From contig CAJULA010000025.1 of assembly GCA_910587155.1 (NCBI GenBank), forward strand, positions 1-42,091: 42,091 nucleotides of DNA, in the 5' to 3' direction. The notes under the pieces are model-generated. The model searched no databases. It was not told the origin of the DNA and worked only from the letters and a program-made list of their open reading frames with translations. Of the stretch, positions 8,681 to 16,339 are shown piece after piece. The DNA comes from an uncultured Lachnospiraceae bacterium. GTDB taxonomy: Bacteria > Bacillota > Clostridia > Lachnospirales > Lachnospiraceae. The first letter of the stretch is position 1; each line of letters begins with the position of its first letter. The translations under genes were made by a program, and so were the position numbers.

Positions 8681-9965
8681 AGTTTGCAAACTTAACAGTG
8701 ACAATTTTAATAAACTAATACAAGATATTAAAAGGAAGCTGGCAGACAATACAAAAAACAGGAAAGGCGAGGACAGAGTCAGCGAAGACCCCTATACATT
8801 TTGTTTAGGAGCGGGTGTCAGCATATCGGCAGGTCTTCCGGATTGGTATACGCTTCTTTCCAAAATAGCAGGCAGACTGTTGTATTTGCCATATAATAAG
8901 CGCTCTGGTGATAGTAATAATGATAAATCAGGACAGAAGAGTGAAAAGCAAAACAGTTATAGAGCATACACAACGGCAAAGAATGAAATATTTGAAAAGT
9001 ATGCATATGATGATATGTTTAAAATGAAGCTGGAAGCAGCTTATGAGGGAAAATATAAATATATATTTCAGGGTGAAGATACATTAGAACTTGCAGAGGC
9101 GATTTATGAATTTATTTTTGAGGGAGCAGTCAAAGATGGATGTAATACAGAAGTAGCTGGTGATTCTGGAAGGGGAAAGATCGATGAGAAGGAAATGGCA
9201 GATTTTTATGTTAAACAATTTGTGAAAGATATTTGTACGCCATGTGTTGGTGATTTTTATTTACAAGGGAGTGTGTTGGGTGCCATTGTTGCGATATTGA
9301 CAGAAATTAATCCGTTATCCAAGAAAGAAATTATTACATACAATTATGATGATTTATTGGAAAAGAGCTTGTGTCAGGTCGGGGGAATAAAGACGGATGA
9401 AATCAATTCTTATGGGTTAACTGGAGAAGTTGATTCTAAAAATAATAAAGGGCAGTATCATATTTATCATGTACATGGATATCTGCCTATTACAGAAGAG
9501 GCGAATGGACAGGAATCGGACAAGATTATTTTAACTGAAAGCAGTTATATGAATATTGAGAAGATCGGGTATCATTGGATTCATGTTATACAATCTTATA
9601 AATACCATACAAATATTTTGATTTTTGTGGGGTTTTCGGGACAAGATTATAATTTTAGAAGGATATTGAGAAATTTAAGTAGTGGAGAAGCGGCACATCA
9701 CTACATATTTATATGTATTGATGACATTGTGGATCGGGTTTTTAAGAAACAAAAAGACTTTTTGGATGAAAACGAATATTCACAGTTCATAAATGATAGG
9801 AAAAAACTGAAGGAGGAATATTCGTTTGAATTGGTTATGCTGAATCAAATTTTGAGTGCGAAAAGCCTATATTGGGAGAAACATGGATTAATAACTATTT
9901 GGACTACTATCTCCGAACTGCCAGGGATGTTATTGAAACTTAAAGAAGGGATACAAAAAAGATAG
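8652..9965 (+). CDS. SIR2-like (SIR2_2-type) NAD-binding protein, likely NADase effector
   Basis: A 437-aa protein with sirtuin-fold motifs: GAGVSISAGLPDW at 53-65 (NAD-binding loop), ITYNYDDLLE at 228-237 with candidate catalytic Asn231, HVHGYLP at 273-279 with candidate catalytic His275, and VGFSGQDYNFRR at 326-337. This arrangement is that of bacterial SIR2-like domains in anti-phage proteins (ThsA, DSR, SIR2-HerA), which deplete NAD+. It lacks the Cys4 zinc site expected of protein deacylase sirtuins. No C-terminal sensor domain (SLOG, STAND, Argonaute) is recognised after residue ~380. The AAAGGA site ends 8 nt before the ATG, and the start lies inside the preceding gene. Target and trigger are unknown; the partner HExxH protein may supply sensing or activation (inference). 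Confidence 0.87.
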   Translation: MKTENLLLDEVCKLNSDNFNKLIQDIKRKLADNTKNRKGEDRVSEDPYTFCLGAGVSISAGLPDWYTLLSKIAGRLLYLPYNKRSGDSNNDKSGQKSEKQNSYRAYTTAKNEIFEKYAYDDMFKMKLEAAYEGKYKYIFQGEDTLELAEAIYEFIFEGAVKDGCNTEVAGDSGRGKIDEKEMADFYVKQFVKDICTPCVGDFYLQGSVLGAIVAILTEINPLSKKEIITYNYDDLLEKSLCQVGGIKTDEINSYGLTGEVDSKNNKGQYHIYHVHGYLPITEEANGQESDKIILTESSYMNIEKIGYHWIHVIQSYKYHTNILIFVGFSGQDYNFRRILRNLSSGEAAHHYIFICIDDIVDRVFKKQKDFLDENEYSQFINDRKKLKEEYSFELVMLNQILSAKSLYWEKHGLITIWTTISELPGMLLKLKEGIQKR

Positions 9966-9996
9966 GAGCGTATTGGGACATAGTTACATAAATAAT

Positions 9997-10042
9997 CCCC
10001 GGCTGCCGGATCAGGTTACTTTTGATCCATTGGCAGCTGGGG
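9997..10042. terminator. Bidirectional hairpin between SIR2 and M56 genes
   Basis: CCCCGGCTGCCGGATC (9997-10012) pairs with GATCC (10024-10028) plus GGCAGCTGGGG (10032-10042), with one wobble and a 3-nt bulge. Flanks are AT-rich on both sides. It lies between convergent genes, so it probably terminates both transcripts. Confidence 0.7.
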
Positions 10043-10056
10043 ATATTGTATTTTGG

Positions 10057-11382
10057 TTAATGAGGGCACTTTACATATTGATATGTACTTGCCAATACTC
10101 TGTCAGTAATGGCGCCACATTTAGTGCAGCGTTTCGCGTCATAATTTCTGACAATACAACTTCCGTCATCGTTTTTGATGTGTGTGGTATAAGTCCCGGT
10201 TATAAATGAGTGCTTACACTCTGCATGACTGGAAGGTTCGCCGGCAGGATAAATATTGCCATATTTATCTGTAAATTGGAAATCATACTTGATATATTTT
10301 ACAGGTACGGTAGTTGTTTGAGCAGAACTACCACTCGCAGTGAATTCAACAAAATTATCAGATGAAACTATGGATATGTTATCCTCGGTGACAGAATCCA
10401 ACAGCTTCAATTCCTTCGGCGGTTCATACGCAAATACAGGAAATGTACTTGTCAACAGGATTCCCGCCGATAAAATAACCGGTGCGAGGCGGAATCTGTT
10501 TTTTCTTCTTTTGTCTGTCATAATAAAATCAATCCTTTCTTTTATAATTTTCTGATTTTTACTAAACGGTGTAATATGTCGGGACGACAGGGTGGAAGTA
10601 TCGGCAGCACTGATGATCAGTCTGCTGTAATTCAGTTTTTCTTCCTTCTCCATATTTCTGATTACGATTTCATCACAGGACAGTTCACATAGCGAATTTA
10701 TTTTGCGGTAAATAAAGAATACAAGTGGGTTAAACCAGTAGATGCCCATGGTAAGCGTGCGCAGAAAAAAGATAAAGGAATCTTTTCTCTTTATATGAAC
10801 CAGCTCGTGATAAACGGTCAGCTCCAATGCCTGTATGTCATATGTATGAGGAATCACAATCATCGGATGGAACAGTCCATAGGTAAAGGGCGAGACATCT
10901 GCCTCTACAGAATAAATCCGGATTTTTCCCTTTATATTCAGCCGACTCTGCCCTCTGGCAAGAATCTGCAATACTTCGTCGGATGTCAGCTCATCAGAGA
11001 AATTCAGAATCAGCTTCCGCAGTTTGTTGCGAACCCAGAGGGCATTCAGGAAAATAGCGGCGGCAATCAGAAACCAGATACCAATGATCAGCGTATGATT
11101 GCGATAGGCGGCATTGATGTACCTTTCACTGGGCGTAAAGATAACTGCAGGTTTTGAGCCATTCACAAATGTGTCTCCGTAAGCCTGACCGGATTTTGAA
11201 AGAAAAAACCGGGAAAGCTTTCTGGAAAGGTATCCCATGGGGATAAAATGAAAAAACAGAATGGCCTTTAATATAAAATAACGATTCCGGGGTGAGAAGT
11301 AAACGATTCTGATGAATTCAAAAAAGCGATACACAATATATACGATGGAGCCGGACAACGTCATTGACAAAATAATATTCAT
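10057..11382 (-). CDS. BlaR1/MecR1-like M56 membrane metallopeptidase
   Basis: A 441-aa integral membrane antirepressor. Hydrophobic helices lie near residues 1-20, 36-52, 98-116, 205-227 and 299-318. The peptidase motif HELVH is at 192-196 and ELSCDE at 233-238 supplies the further zinc ligand, as in M56 peptidases. In BlaR1 the extracellular C-terminus is a penicillin-binding sensor; here the last ~120 residues contain no serine beta-lactamase-like SxxK domain, but a Cys/His-rich tail (CKH, RCTKCGAI, KCPH) resembling a small zinc ribbon. It starts 10 nt after the repressor gene, forming a two-gene operon. The signal sensed is unknown; the tail suggests something other than beta-lactam, such as redox, metal or envelope stress (inference). 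Confidence 0.87.
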   Translation of the reverse strand: MNIILSMTLSGSIVYIVYRFFEFIRIVYFSPRNRYFILKAILFFHFIPMGYLSRKLSRFFLSKSGQAYGDTFVNGSKPAVIFTPSERYINAAYRNHTLIIGIWFLIAAAIFLNALWVRNKLRKLILNFSDELTSDEVLQILARGQSRLNIKGKIRIYSVEADVSPFTYGLFHPMIVIPHTYDIQALELTVYHELVHIKRKDSFIFFLRTLTMGIYWFNPLVFFIYRKINSLCELSCDEIVIRNMEKEEKLNYSRLIISAADTSTLSSRHITPFSKNQKIIKERIDFIMTDKRRKNRFRLAPVILSAGILLTSTFPVFAYEPPKELKLLDSVTEDNISIVSSDNFVEFTASGSSAQTTTVPVKYIKYDFQFTDKYGNIYPAGEPSSHAECKHSFITGTYTTHIKNDDGSCIVRNYDAKRCTKCGAITDRVLASTYQYVKCPH

Positions 11383-11392
11383 GTTTTGACGT

Positions 11393-11752
11393 CTATTTGA
11401 GCTTGTCCAGATAATTCCTTAATTCGGAAGCCTCATCAGGGCTTATTTTTATATTACCTGTCAATGCGGTCAGGAAATTTTTCAGTGATCCATTGTACAT
11501 TGTGTTTAATACTTCGGCAGCTCGTTTTTCTTCAAATTCCTCTTTGGTAAAAGCGTAGATATATTTGGTCTTATTTTTGATCAGCAGTCCTTTGTCACTC
11601 ATACGGGATAAGTAGGTGTTGACTGTCTGGCGTTTGAAACTTCGGCCCTGTTCATTTAACTGACTCCAGAACTCTGCCCCCGCCATCCAACATTTTCTTG
11701 ACCATGAAAGTTCAAGAATAGATTTTTCAGTTTCTGATAAGTCAAATCGCAT
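11393..11752 (-). CDS. blaI: BlaI/MecI-family winged-helix repressor
   Basis: A 119-aa repressor that should dimerise on its own promoter and be inactivated through the adjacent M56 peptidase. The N-terminal winged helix is visible: LSETEKSILELSW, then KRQTVNTYLSRMSDKGLL as recognition helix, then the wing KTKYIYAF; the C-terminal helices are for dimerisation. I chose the ATG at 11752 because AAGGAG lies 9 nt upstream on the minus strand; a longer frame to 11821 would run through the promoter and operator. The family regulates beta-lactamase or other target genes, yet no such target gene is adjacent. Confidence 0.9.
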   Translation of the reverse strand: MRFDLSETEKSILELSWSRKCWMAGAEFWSQLNEQGRSFKRQTVNTYLSRMSDKGLLIKNKTKYIYAFTKEEFEEKRAAEVLNTMYNGSLKNFLTALTGNIKISPDEASELRNYLDKLK

Positions 11753-11780
11753 AGCGAGCAGCTCCTTTTCTTTTGTAATA

Positions 11781-11809
11781 ATATTACTACCTGCCAGTAG
11801 CAATGTCAA
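11781..11809 (-). promoter_or_regulatory. Promoter and BlaI-type operator of blaI-M56
   Basis: On the minus strand: TTGACA (11809-11804), 17 nt, TAATAT (11786-11781). The spacer carries an inverted repeat, ATTACTAC (11783-11790) and GTAGCAAT (11797-11804), seven of eight positions symmetric around a 6-nt centre. The half-site TACTAC is the known BlaI/MecI consensus half. Autoregulation is therefore expected. Confidence 0.75.
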
Positions 11810-11847
11810 TTGAAATAACATAAATTTGTACGAGAAACAGCATTTTC

Positions 11848-11899
11848 GTTACTTATTACGCCCACGCCGGCTTTTACACAAATTTTTGGCCATATGGCG
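11848..11899 (+). repeat. Dispersed ~52-nt intergenic repeat, copy 2
   Basis: About 40 of 52 positions agree by eye with copy 3 at 13297-13348, including an unbroken 17-nt core from CCCACGCC through CTTTT. It lies between the blaI promoter and the HEAT-repeat gene. Confidence 0.7.
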
Positions 11900-11918
11900 G
11901 GAAAAGACAGATAATGGA

Positions 11919-11947
11919 TTGACAGGAAAATAAAGGTATGATAGCAT
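11919..11947 (+). promoter_or_regulatory. Candidate promoter for HEAT-repeat gene
   Basis: TTGACA (11919-11924), 17 nt, TAGCAT (11942-11947). An extended -10 (TGGTATAAT at 11965-11973) lies further on and could be an alternative. Either would give a short leader before the start at 12030. Confidence 0.45.
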
Positions 11948-12029
11948 ATGGCTACTACAAAAGGTGGTATAATAAAAAACAAATTTGACTGGAAATACAA
12001 AAGATTATCAAACAGGGAGGACAAAAGAA

Positions 12030-12563
12030 ATGATCACTAAGACAGAGGCGATTTCTTTTCTTCGAACGCATCAGCCTATGCCGGATGACGGGGAAGTGAC
12101 AAAAGAGGAACTGGGACAATATGAAGAGGTGGGGACGTTTTTTCTCGGACACAGGGATGAGGTATGTATTCCTCTGTTTTTGAATTCCTTTGGCGGAAAA
12201 GCCGGGTTTGGTGTATACAAAATGGTGGAAAACGTCATCATGATGTATGATAAGGAAACGGTATTGCCTTATATTCTGAAGGCTCTTGACAGTCCATACA
12301 CAGGTGTAAGACTGTGGTGTGCCAGAATTGCGTCAAATTTCCCGGATGATCGGCTGTTTGATCCTCTGACACGGTTGCTGGGATCAGGGGATGAAGATAT
12401 CCAGGCAGCGGCTGTCACGGCCCTGTCAAAGCTGGCGATGCACAGGATCAGGATTGGTATGGTCATGCAAGTGCTGCAGGATGCGGTTGCAGGTATGCGG
12501 GATGAGGAACTGAGGGAATTTGCGGAGAAAACATTGACTGATATTCACAATTGTAAACAGTAA
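12030..12563 (+). CDS. HEAT-repeat protein
   Basis: A 177-aa soluble protein. From about residue 75 onward it shows helical repeat pairs typical of HEAT/PBS-lyase repeats: LPYILKALDSPYTGVRLWCARIA, then LFDPLTRLLGSGDEDIQAAAV, then a third pair near the C-terminus. Such folds mediate protein-protein binding and carry no catalysis by themselves. The ATG at 12030 follows GGGAGG at normal spacing. No operon partner is evident. Its biological role cannot be stated. Confidence 0.7.
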   Translation: MITKTEAISFLRTHQPMPDDGEVTKEELGQYEEVGTFFLGHRDEVCIPLFLNSFGGKAGFGVYKMVENVIMMYDKETVLPYILKALDSPYTGVRLWCARIASNFPDDRLFDPLTRLLGSGDEDIQAAAVTALSKLAMHRIRIGMVMQVLQDAVAGMRDEELREFAEKTLTDIHNCKQ

Positions 12564-12564
12564 T

Positions 12565-12616
12565 TGGCCGCTGTCCACGACTGGCGCAGGAGCTGGCGCC
12601 TGTCAGTGTGCGGCCA
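12565..12616 (+). terminator. Hairpin after HEAT-repeat gene
   Basis: Nested stem: TGGCCGC (12565-12571) with GCGGCCA (12610-12616), and inside it GGCGC with GCGCC flanked by GAC/GTC. It has no clean T run, so termination is probable rather than certain. Confidence 0.5.
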
Positions 12617-12730
12617 GTGTATTCGAAATTTTGTTCCCGGAATTGGATGTATTTTTCTGTCGAACTCTATCTGAATATCTGAATATGATAGATAGTAAAT
12701 GATGAATACGGAAATTTCCGGGAGCGTTTT

Positions 12731-13285
12731 ATGCATATCATTTCTTCTGTCATATTTGCACTTTCCGTCAATATAGATGCTTTTCTCGTGGGAATGTCTT
12801 ACGGCATCCGAAAAATACACATTACTTTTTTTCAGAATCTGTTGATCAGCCTGATTTCATTTGTCGGCACAGTGTTGTCGCTCTTTCTTGGACGCCGGAT
12901 TCTGCTTATCCTGCCGTCTTTTCTGGCAGATTATATCGGCAGCGGCATTTTGTTTGCCCTTGGTATCTATTATATGCTGAAATCTTTTCATATGCCTGAA
13001 AACAGCCTTCATTCGGAAAGCATCCGGCCCGCGCTGCCGGTGAAGGAAGTACTCCTGCTGGGCGCAGCACTTTCTTTTAACAATATCGGTATCGGTATTG
13101 GCGCCAGTATATCAGGCACATTGCTCCTTCCCGCTGCATTTTTGACGTTTGTTACTTCGATCGTTTTTTTGCTGACGGGAAATCAACTGGGTAATGTCTC
13201 TCTTTTTCGTCTTTCCGACCGGTATGCGGATCTGTTATCCGGTGCGGCTCTTGTGGTGCTGGGGGGATGCAATCTTGTACTGTGA
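12731..13285 (+). CDS. MntP/YtaF-like manganese-efflux family membrane protein
   Basis: A 184-aa protein with about six transmembrane helices. The first helix contains NIDAFLVGMSYG and a later one contains ALSFNNIGIGIGASISG, the paired conserved motifs of the MntP/YtaF fold, where an acidic residue in the first helix contributes to metal handling. In the second motif the usual Asp is an Asn-Asn pair, as I recall for clostridial YtaF sporulation membrane proteins. A GGGAG-like site lies about 7 nt before the ATG. It could export Mn(II), or act in spore formation as YtaF; the sequence does not decide this. Confidence 0.75.
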   Translation: MHIISSVIFALSVNIDAFLVGMSYGIRKIHITFFQNLLISLISFVGTVLSLFLGRRILLILPSFLADYIGSGILFALGIYYMLKSFHMPENSLHSESIRPALPVKEVLLLGAALSFNNIGIGIGASISGTLLLPAAFLTFVTSIVFLLTGNQLGNVSLFRLSDRYADLLSGAALVVLGGCNLVL

Positions 13286-13296
13286 TGGCAGCCACT

Positions 13297-13348
13297 GTTA
13301 CCATTCGCACCCACGCCGGCTTTTGCACGAATTTATGGTTATATGGTG
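13297..13348 (+). repeat. Dispersed ~52-nt intergenic repeat, copy 3
   Basis: It starts 12 nt after the mntP-like stop. ATTCGCACC within it can pair with GGTGTGAAT ending just past the repeat (8 Watson-Crick pairs and one wobble), so this copy may fold into a hairpin in RNA. Confidence 0.7.
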
Positions 13349-13487
13349 TGAATTTGTAGCGCATCTGTTGGGCTGCAGAATTGAAATTGTATAAAAAATG
13401 GCATATACTATAGAGGACTGAATACAAAGTACAGACAGTGCGCTGTGGCCGGGAGCCGGATTGCAGATTTATGGGGAGGACGGATCA

Positions 13488-14402
13488 ATGAGTGTGGAAA
13501 AGGATAGAAAACTGATCAGGGACCGGGAGTTTCTTCTGGGACAGGGAAGGCTGCTTCTTGGCGGTGTGGCCGGGGTTTTGCTTTACGCGATAGGAATGAA
13601 TCTGTTTATTGTTCCGGTAGGACTTTACAGTGGCGGGCTGATGGGGTTCTGCCAGCTGATCAGGACGATCCTGACAAGATATTTTCACCTGTCTTTTGCC
13701 GGCATTGATATATCGGGTGTTATTTATTATTTGCTCAACATACCTCTTTTTATCATAGCGGTCAGGAAGATCGGACGGAAATTTTTTATTAAAACAATCG
13801 TCTGTGTTTCCGCCATGACGCTGTTCTTATCCGTGGTGCCGATTCCGGCTGAGCCGATCATGGGGGAAGATGTGCTGGCATCCTGTCTGATTGGCGGTAT
13901 TATCTGCGGTGCGGGCATTGGGATTCCGCTTCGGATGGGATGTTCCGGGGGCGGTATGGATATTCTGGGGCTGGCATTGATCAAATGGAAGAAGGATTTC
14001 AGTGTAGGCAGACTGAATCTGATGGTGAATGCGGTCTTATATGGGATTTGCCTGTTTCTTTTTGATATCCCAACGGTGATCTATTCATTGATTTATGCAT
14101 CGGTGAATTCCACAGCCGTGGACAGGCTTCATTCGCAGAATATCAATGTGGAAGTGAAGGTCGTGACAGGTGCGGACAATGAGGAAATGGAAGCGGAGAT
14201 CATGCGTGAACTGGGACGCGGGCTGACCAAGTGGGATGCCAGGGGCGCCTATACGGAAGAAGGCAAACAGATCCTTTACATCCTGCTTTCCAAATATGAA
14301 CTGGGCCATCTGCGTTATCTTATCAGAAAATATGATCCGCATGCTTTTATCGTAGTAAACGAAGGGGTTCATATTGGCGGAAACTTCGAGAAAAAACTAT
14401 GA
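13488..14402 (+). CDS. YitT/DUF2179-family membrane protein
   Basis: A 304-aa protein with an N-terminal membrane region of five or six helices (about 25-200) including GMNLFIVPVGLYSGGLMG and GAGIGIPLRMGCSGGGMD. A cytosolic C-terminal DUF2179 domain follows (about 215-300), ending in HIGGNFEKKL. The family (YitT, YpjC, YqfU) is widespread in Bacillota and its substrate is not established. The ATG at 13488 follows GGGGAGG; a longer frame from 13461 lacks such a site. Confidence 0.85.
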   Translation: MSVEKDRKLIRDREFLLGQGRLLLGGVAGVLLYAIGMNLFIVPVGLYSGGLMGFCQLIRTILTRYFHLSFAGIDISGVIYYLLNIPLFIIAVRKIGRKFFIKTIVCVSAMTLFLSVVPIPAEPIMGEDVLASCLIGGIICGAGIGIPLRMGCSGGGMDILGLALIKWKKDFSVGRLNLMVNAVLYGICLFLFDIPTVIYSLIYASVNSTAVDRLHSQNINVEVKVVTGADNEEMEAEIMRELGRGLTKWDARGAYTEEGKQILYILLSKYELGHLRYLIRKYDPHAFIVVNEGVHIGGNFEKKL

Positions 14403-14431
14403 GGAAATCAAAGGGCGCCTGCGCTGCTTGT

Positions 14432-14477
14432 GGCAATGAGTCAAAGCTCGTGCAAACACGGCATTTGATTCATTGCC
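14432..14477. terminator. Hairpin between convergent yitT-like and pyrG genes
   Basis: GGCAATGAGTCAAA (14432-14445) pairs with TTTGATTCATTGCC (14464-14477), 13 of 14 positions. No T run follows on either strand, but its place between convergent genes suggests a shared transcript end. Confidence 0.5.
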
Positions 14478-14510
14478 CGCAGGAATAAAAAGGTATTGTC
14501 GGATGCTGAT

Positions 14511-16121
14511 TTAATGTCCGCCTTTCTTTGCCACTGCCGCCGCGATAAATCCGCTGAACAGGGGATGCGGGCGGTTGGGCCGGGATTTCAGCTCCGGATG
14601 TGCCTGGGTGGCAATAAAGAACGGATGCTCTGGCAGTTCGCACATCTCCACAATACGCCCGTCAGGGGAAAGACCGGACAGCTTCATCCCGTGCTCGGTG
14701 AGAACGAGGCGGAAATCGTTGTTTACCTCGTATCTGTGGCGGTGACGCTCATGGATGGTCTTATGCCTGTACAGTGCATAGGCCCTGGAGGATTCGTCCA
14801 GGACACAGGGATAGGAACCAAGGCGCAGGGTGCCGCCGATATCTTCCACACCGTTCTGATCCGGCATCAGGGCGATGACAGGATGAGTGGTCGAAGGATT
14901 AAGCTCCACACTGTGCGCATCCGAAAAGCCGATCACATTTCTTGCAAATTCCACAATGGCAAGCTGCATGCCCAGACACAGGCCAAGATAGGGGACTCCA
15001 TGTTCCCGGGCATAAGTGATGGCGCGGATTTTGCCGTCTATCCCTCTGTCGCCAAAACCGCCGGGGACAAGGATGCCCTGGACATCTGACAGAAGCCCGT
15101 CCACATTTTCATCGGTAACGGTTTCGGAATCAATCCATTTGATATTGACCGTGGCACGATGGGCGATCCCGCCGTGCTTGAGAGCCTCTACGACACTGAT
15201 ATAAGCGTCGTGAAGCTGGATATATTTTCCCACCAGCGCAATGGTGACTTCCTGCGTGGGAGAACGGAGCGCGTCCACCATCTCTTCCCAGTCGCGCAGA
15301 TCGGGCTGGGGACAGGGCAGGCCCAGACATTCACAGACTACCTGCGCCAGAGATTCTTTTTCCATGGCCAGAGGCGCTTCATACAGATATTCCACATCAA
15401 GATTCTGTAATACCCGGTTATGGGGGACATTACAGAACAGCGCAATCTTGTCTTTCAGGCTCTGCCCCAGGGGATACTCGCTGCGGCAGACGATGATATC
15501 AGGCCAGAGCCCCATGCCCTGCAGCTCCTTGACGCTGGCCTGTGTGGGTTTGGTTTTCATTTCCTGAGAAGCCCGCAGGTAGGGGATTAAAGTCACATGG
15601 ATTAAAATGGCGTTTCCCCGTCCCACTTCGTGCTGGAACTGGCGGATGGATTCCAGAAATGGCTGGCTCTCGATATCGCCGACCGTGCCGCCGACTTCGA
15701 TGATGGCGATACGTGTCTCCGTATCCGTGAAGTTGCGGTAGAATCGGCTTTTAATCTCATTCGTAATATGGGGGATGACCTGCACTGTCCCGCCGCCATA
15801 GTCTCCCCGGCGTTCTTTCAGCAGTACAGACCAGTATACCTTGCCGGTCGTGACATTGGAATTTTTATCCAGACTTTCGTCGATAAAACGTTCATAGTGT
15901 CCCAGATCAAGGTCAGTTTCCGCGCCGTCGTCCGTGACAAATACTTCTCCATGCTGGATGGGATTCATGGTGCCCGGGTCGATATTGATATAAGGATCAA
16001 ATTTCTGCATCGTCACTTTGTATCCGCGGGCTTTTAACAGCCGTCCGAGAGACGCGGCCGTGATCCCCTTGCCCAGCCCGGACACGACGCCTCCTGTTAC
16101 AAATACATATTTTACTGGCAT
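14511..16121 (-). CDS. pyrG: CTP synthase
   Basis: A 536-aa enzyme that aminates UTP to CTP with ATP and glutamine-derived ammonia; the last step of pyrimidine nucleotide synthesis. The N-terminal synthetase domain starts with KYVFVTGGVVSGLGKGITAASLGRLL (split here: KYVFVTGGVVSG, LGKGITAASLG), containing the P-loop. The C-terminal class I glutamine amidotransferase domain has GLCLGMQ with the nucleophile Cys and HPELKSRP with the His/Glu of the triad. Length is canonical. A GAGGAGG site precedes the ATG at 16121. It is divergent from ftsH and apparently monocistronic. Confidence 0.97.
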   Translation of the reverse strand: MPVKYVFVTGGVVSGLGKGITAASLGRLLKARGYKVTMQKFDPYINIDPGTMNPIQHGEVFVTDDGAETDLDLGHYERFIDESLDKNSNVTTGKVYWSVLLKERRGDYGGGTVQVIPHITNEIKSRFYRNFTDTETRIAIIEVGGTVGDIESQPFLESIRQFQHEVGRGNAILIHVTLIPYLRASQEMKTKPTQASVKELQGMGLWPDIIVCRSEYPLGQSLKDKIALFCNVPHNRVLQNLDVEYLYEAPLAMEKESLAQVVCECLGLPCPQPDLRDWEEMVDALRSPTQEVTIALVGKYIQLHDAYISVVEALKHGGIAHRATVNIKWIDSETVTDENVDGLLSDVQGILVPGGFGDRGIDGKIRAITYAREHGVPYLGLCLGMQLAIVEFARNVIGFSDAHSVELNPSTTHPVIALMPDQNGVEDIGGTLRLGSYPCVLDESSRAYALYRHKTIHERHRHRYEVNNDFRLVLTEHGMKLSGLSPDGRIVEMCELPEHPFFIATQAHPELKSRPNRPHPLFSGFIAAAVAKKGGH

Positions 16122-16266
16122 GGTGATTTCCTCCTCAAATGATGCTCCGCTTTGCCATCAAGACAGATAACTGAACTGTACCGATTTTACCATGGGCAGG
16201 TGGAAAAAACCACTGTTTTATACAAAATTATCTAATATTTTTAATGGTTTTTTCATGGAATGGAAC

Positions 16267-16295
16267 TTGATTTATGACAATACTGTCTCTATAAT
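16267..16295 (+). promoter_or_regulatory. Promoter of ftsH
   Basis: TTGATT (16267-16272), 17 nt, TATAAT (16290-16295): a near-consensus vegetative promoter. Transcription would begin about 40 nt before the start codon at 16340. Confidence 0.7.
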
Positions 16296-16339
16296 AGACA
16301 CTGATGGTCTTTCACAGAATCGAAAGACAGGAGGTATAT

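Noticed and set aside
5681..9965. Toxin-antitoxin pair as the only explanation of the cassette
   Set aside because: The large 936-aa HExxH protein is not a typical TA component; kept only as one possible role for the small peptide.
10057..11752. Beta-lactam resistance operon
   Set aside because: There is a BlaI/M56 pair but no beta-lactamase or PBP2a gene, and the penicillin-sensor domain is absent.
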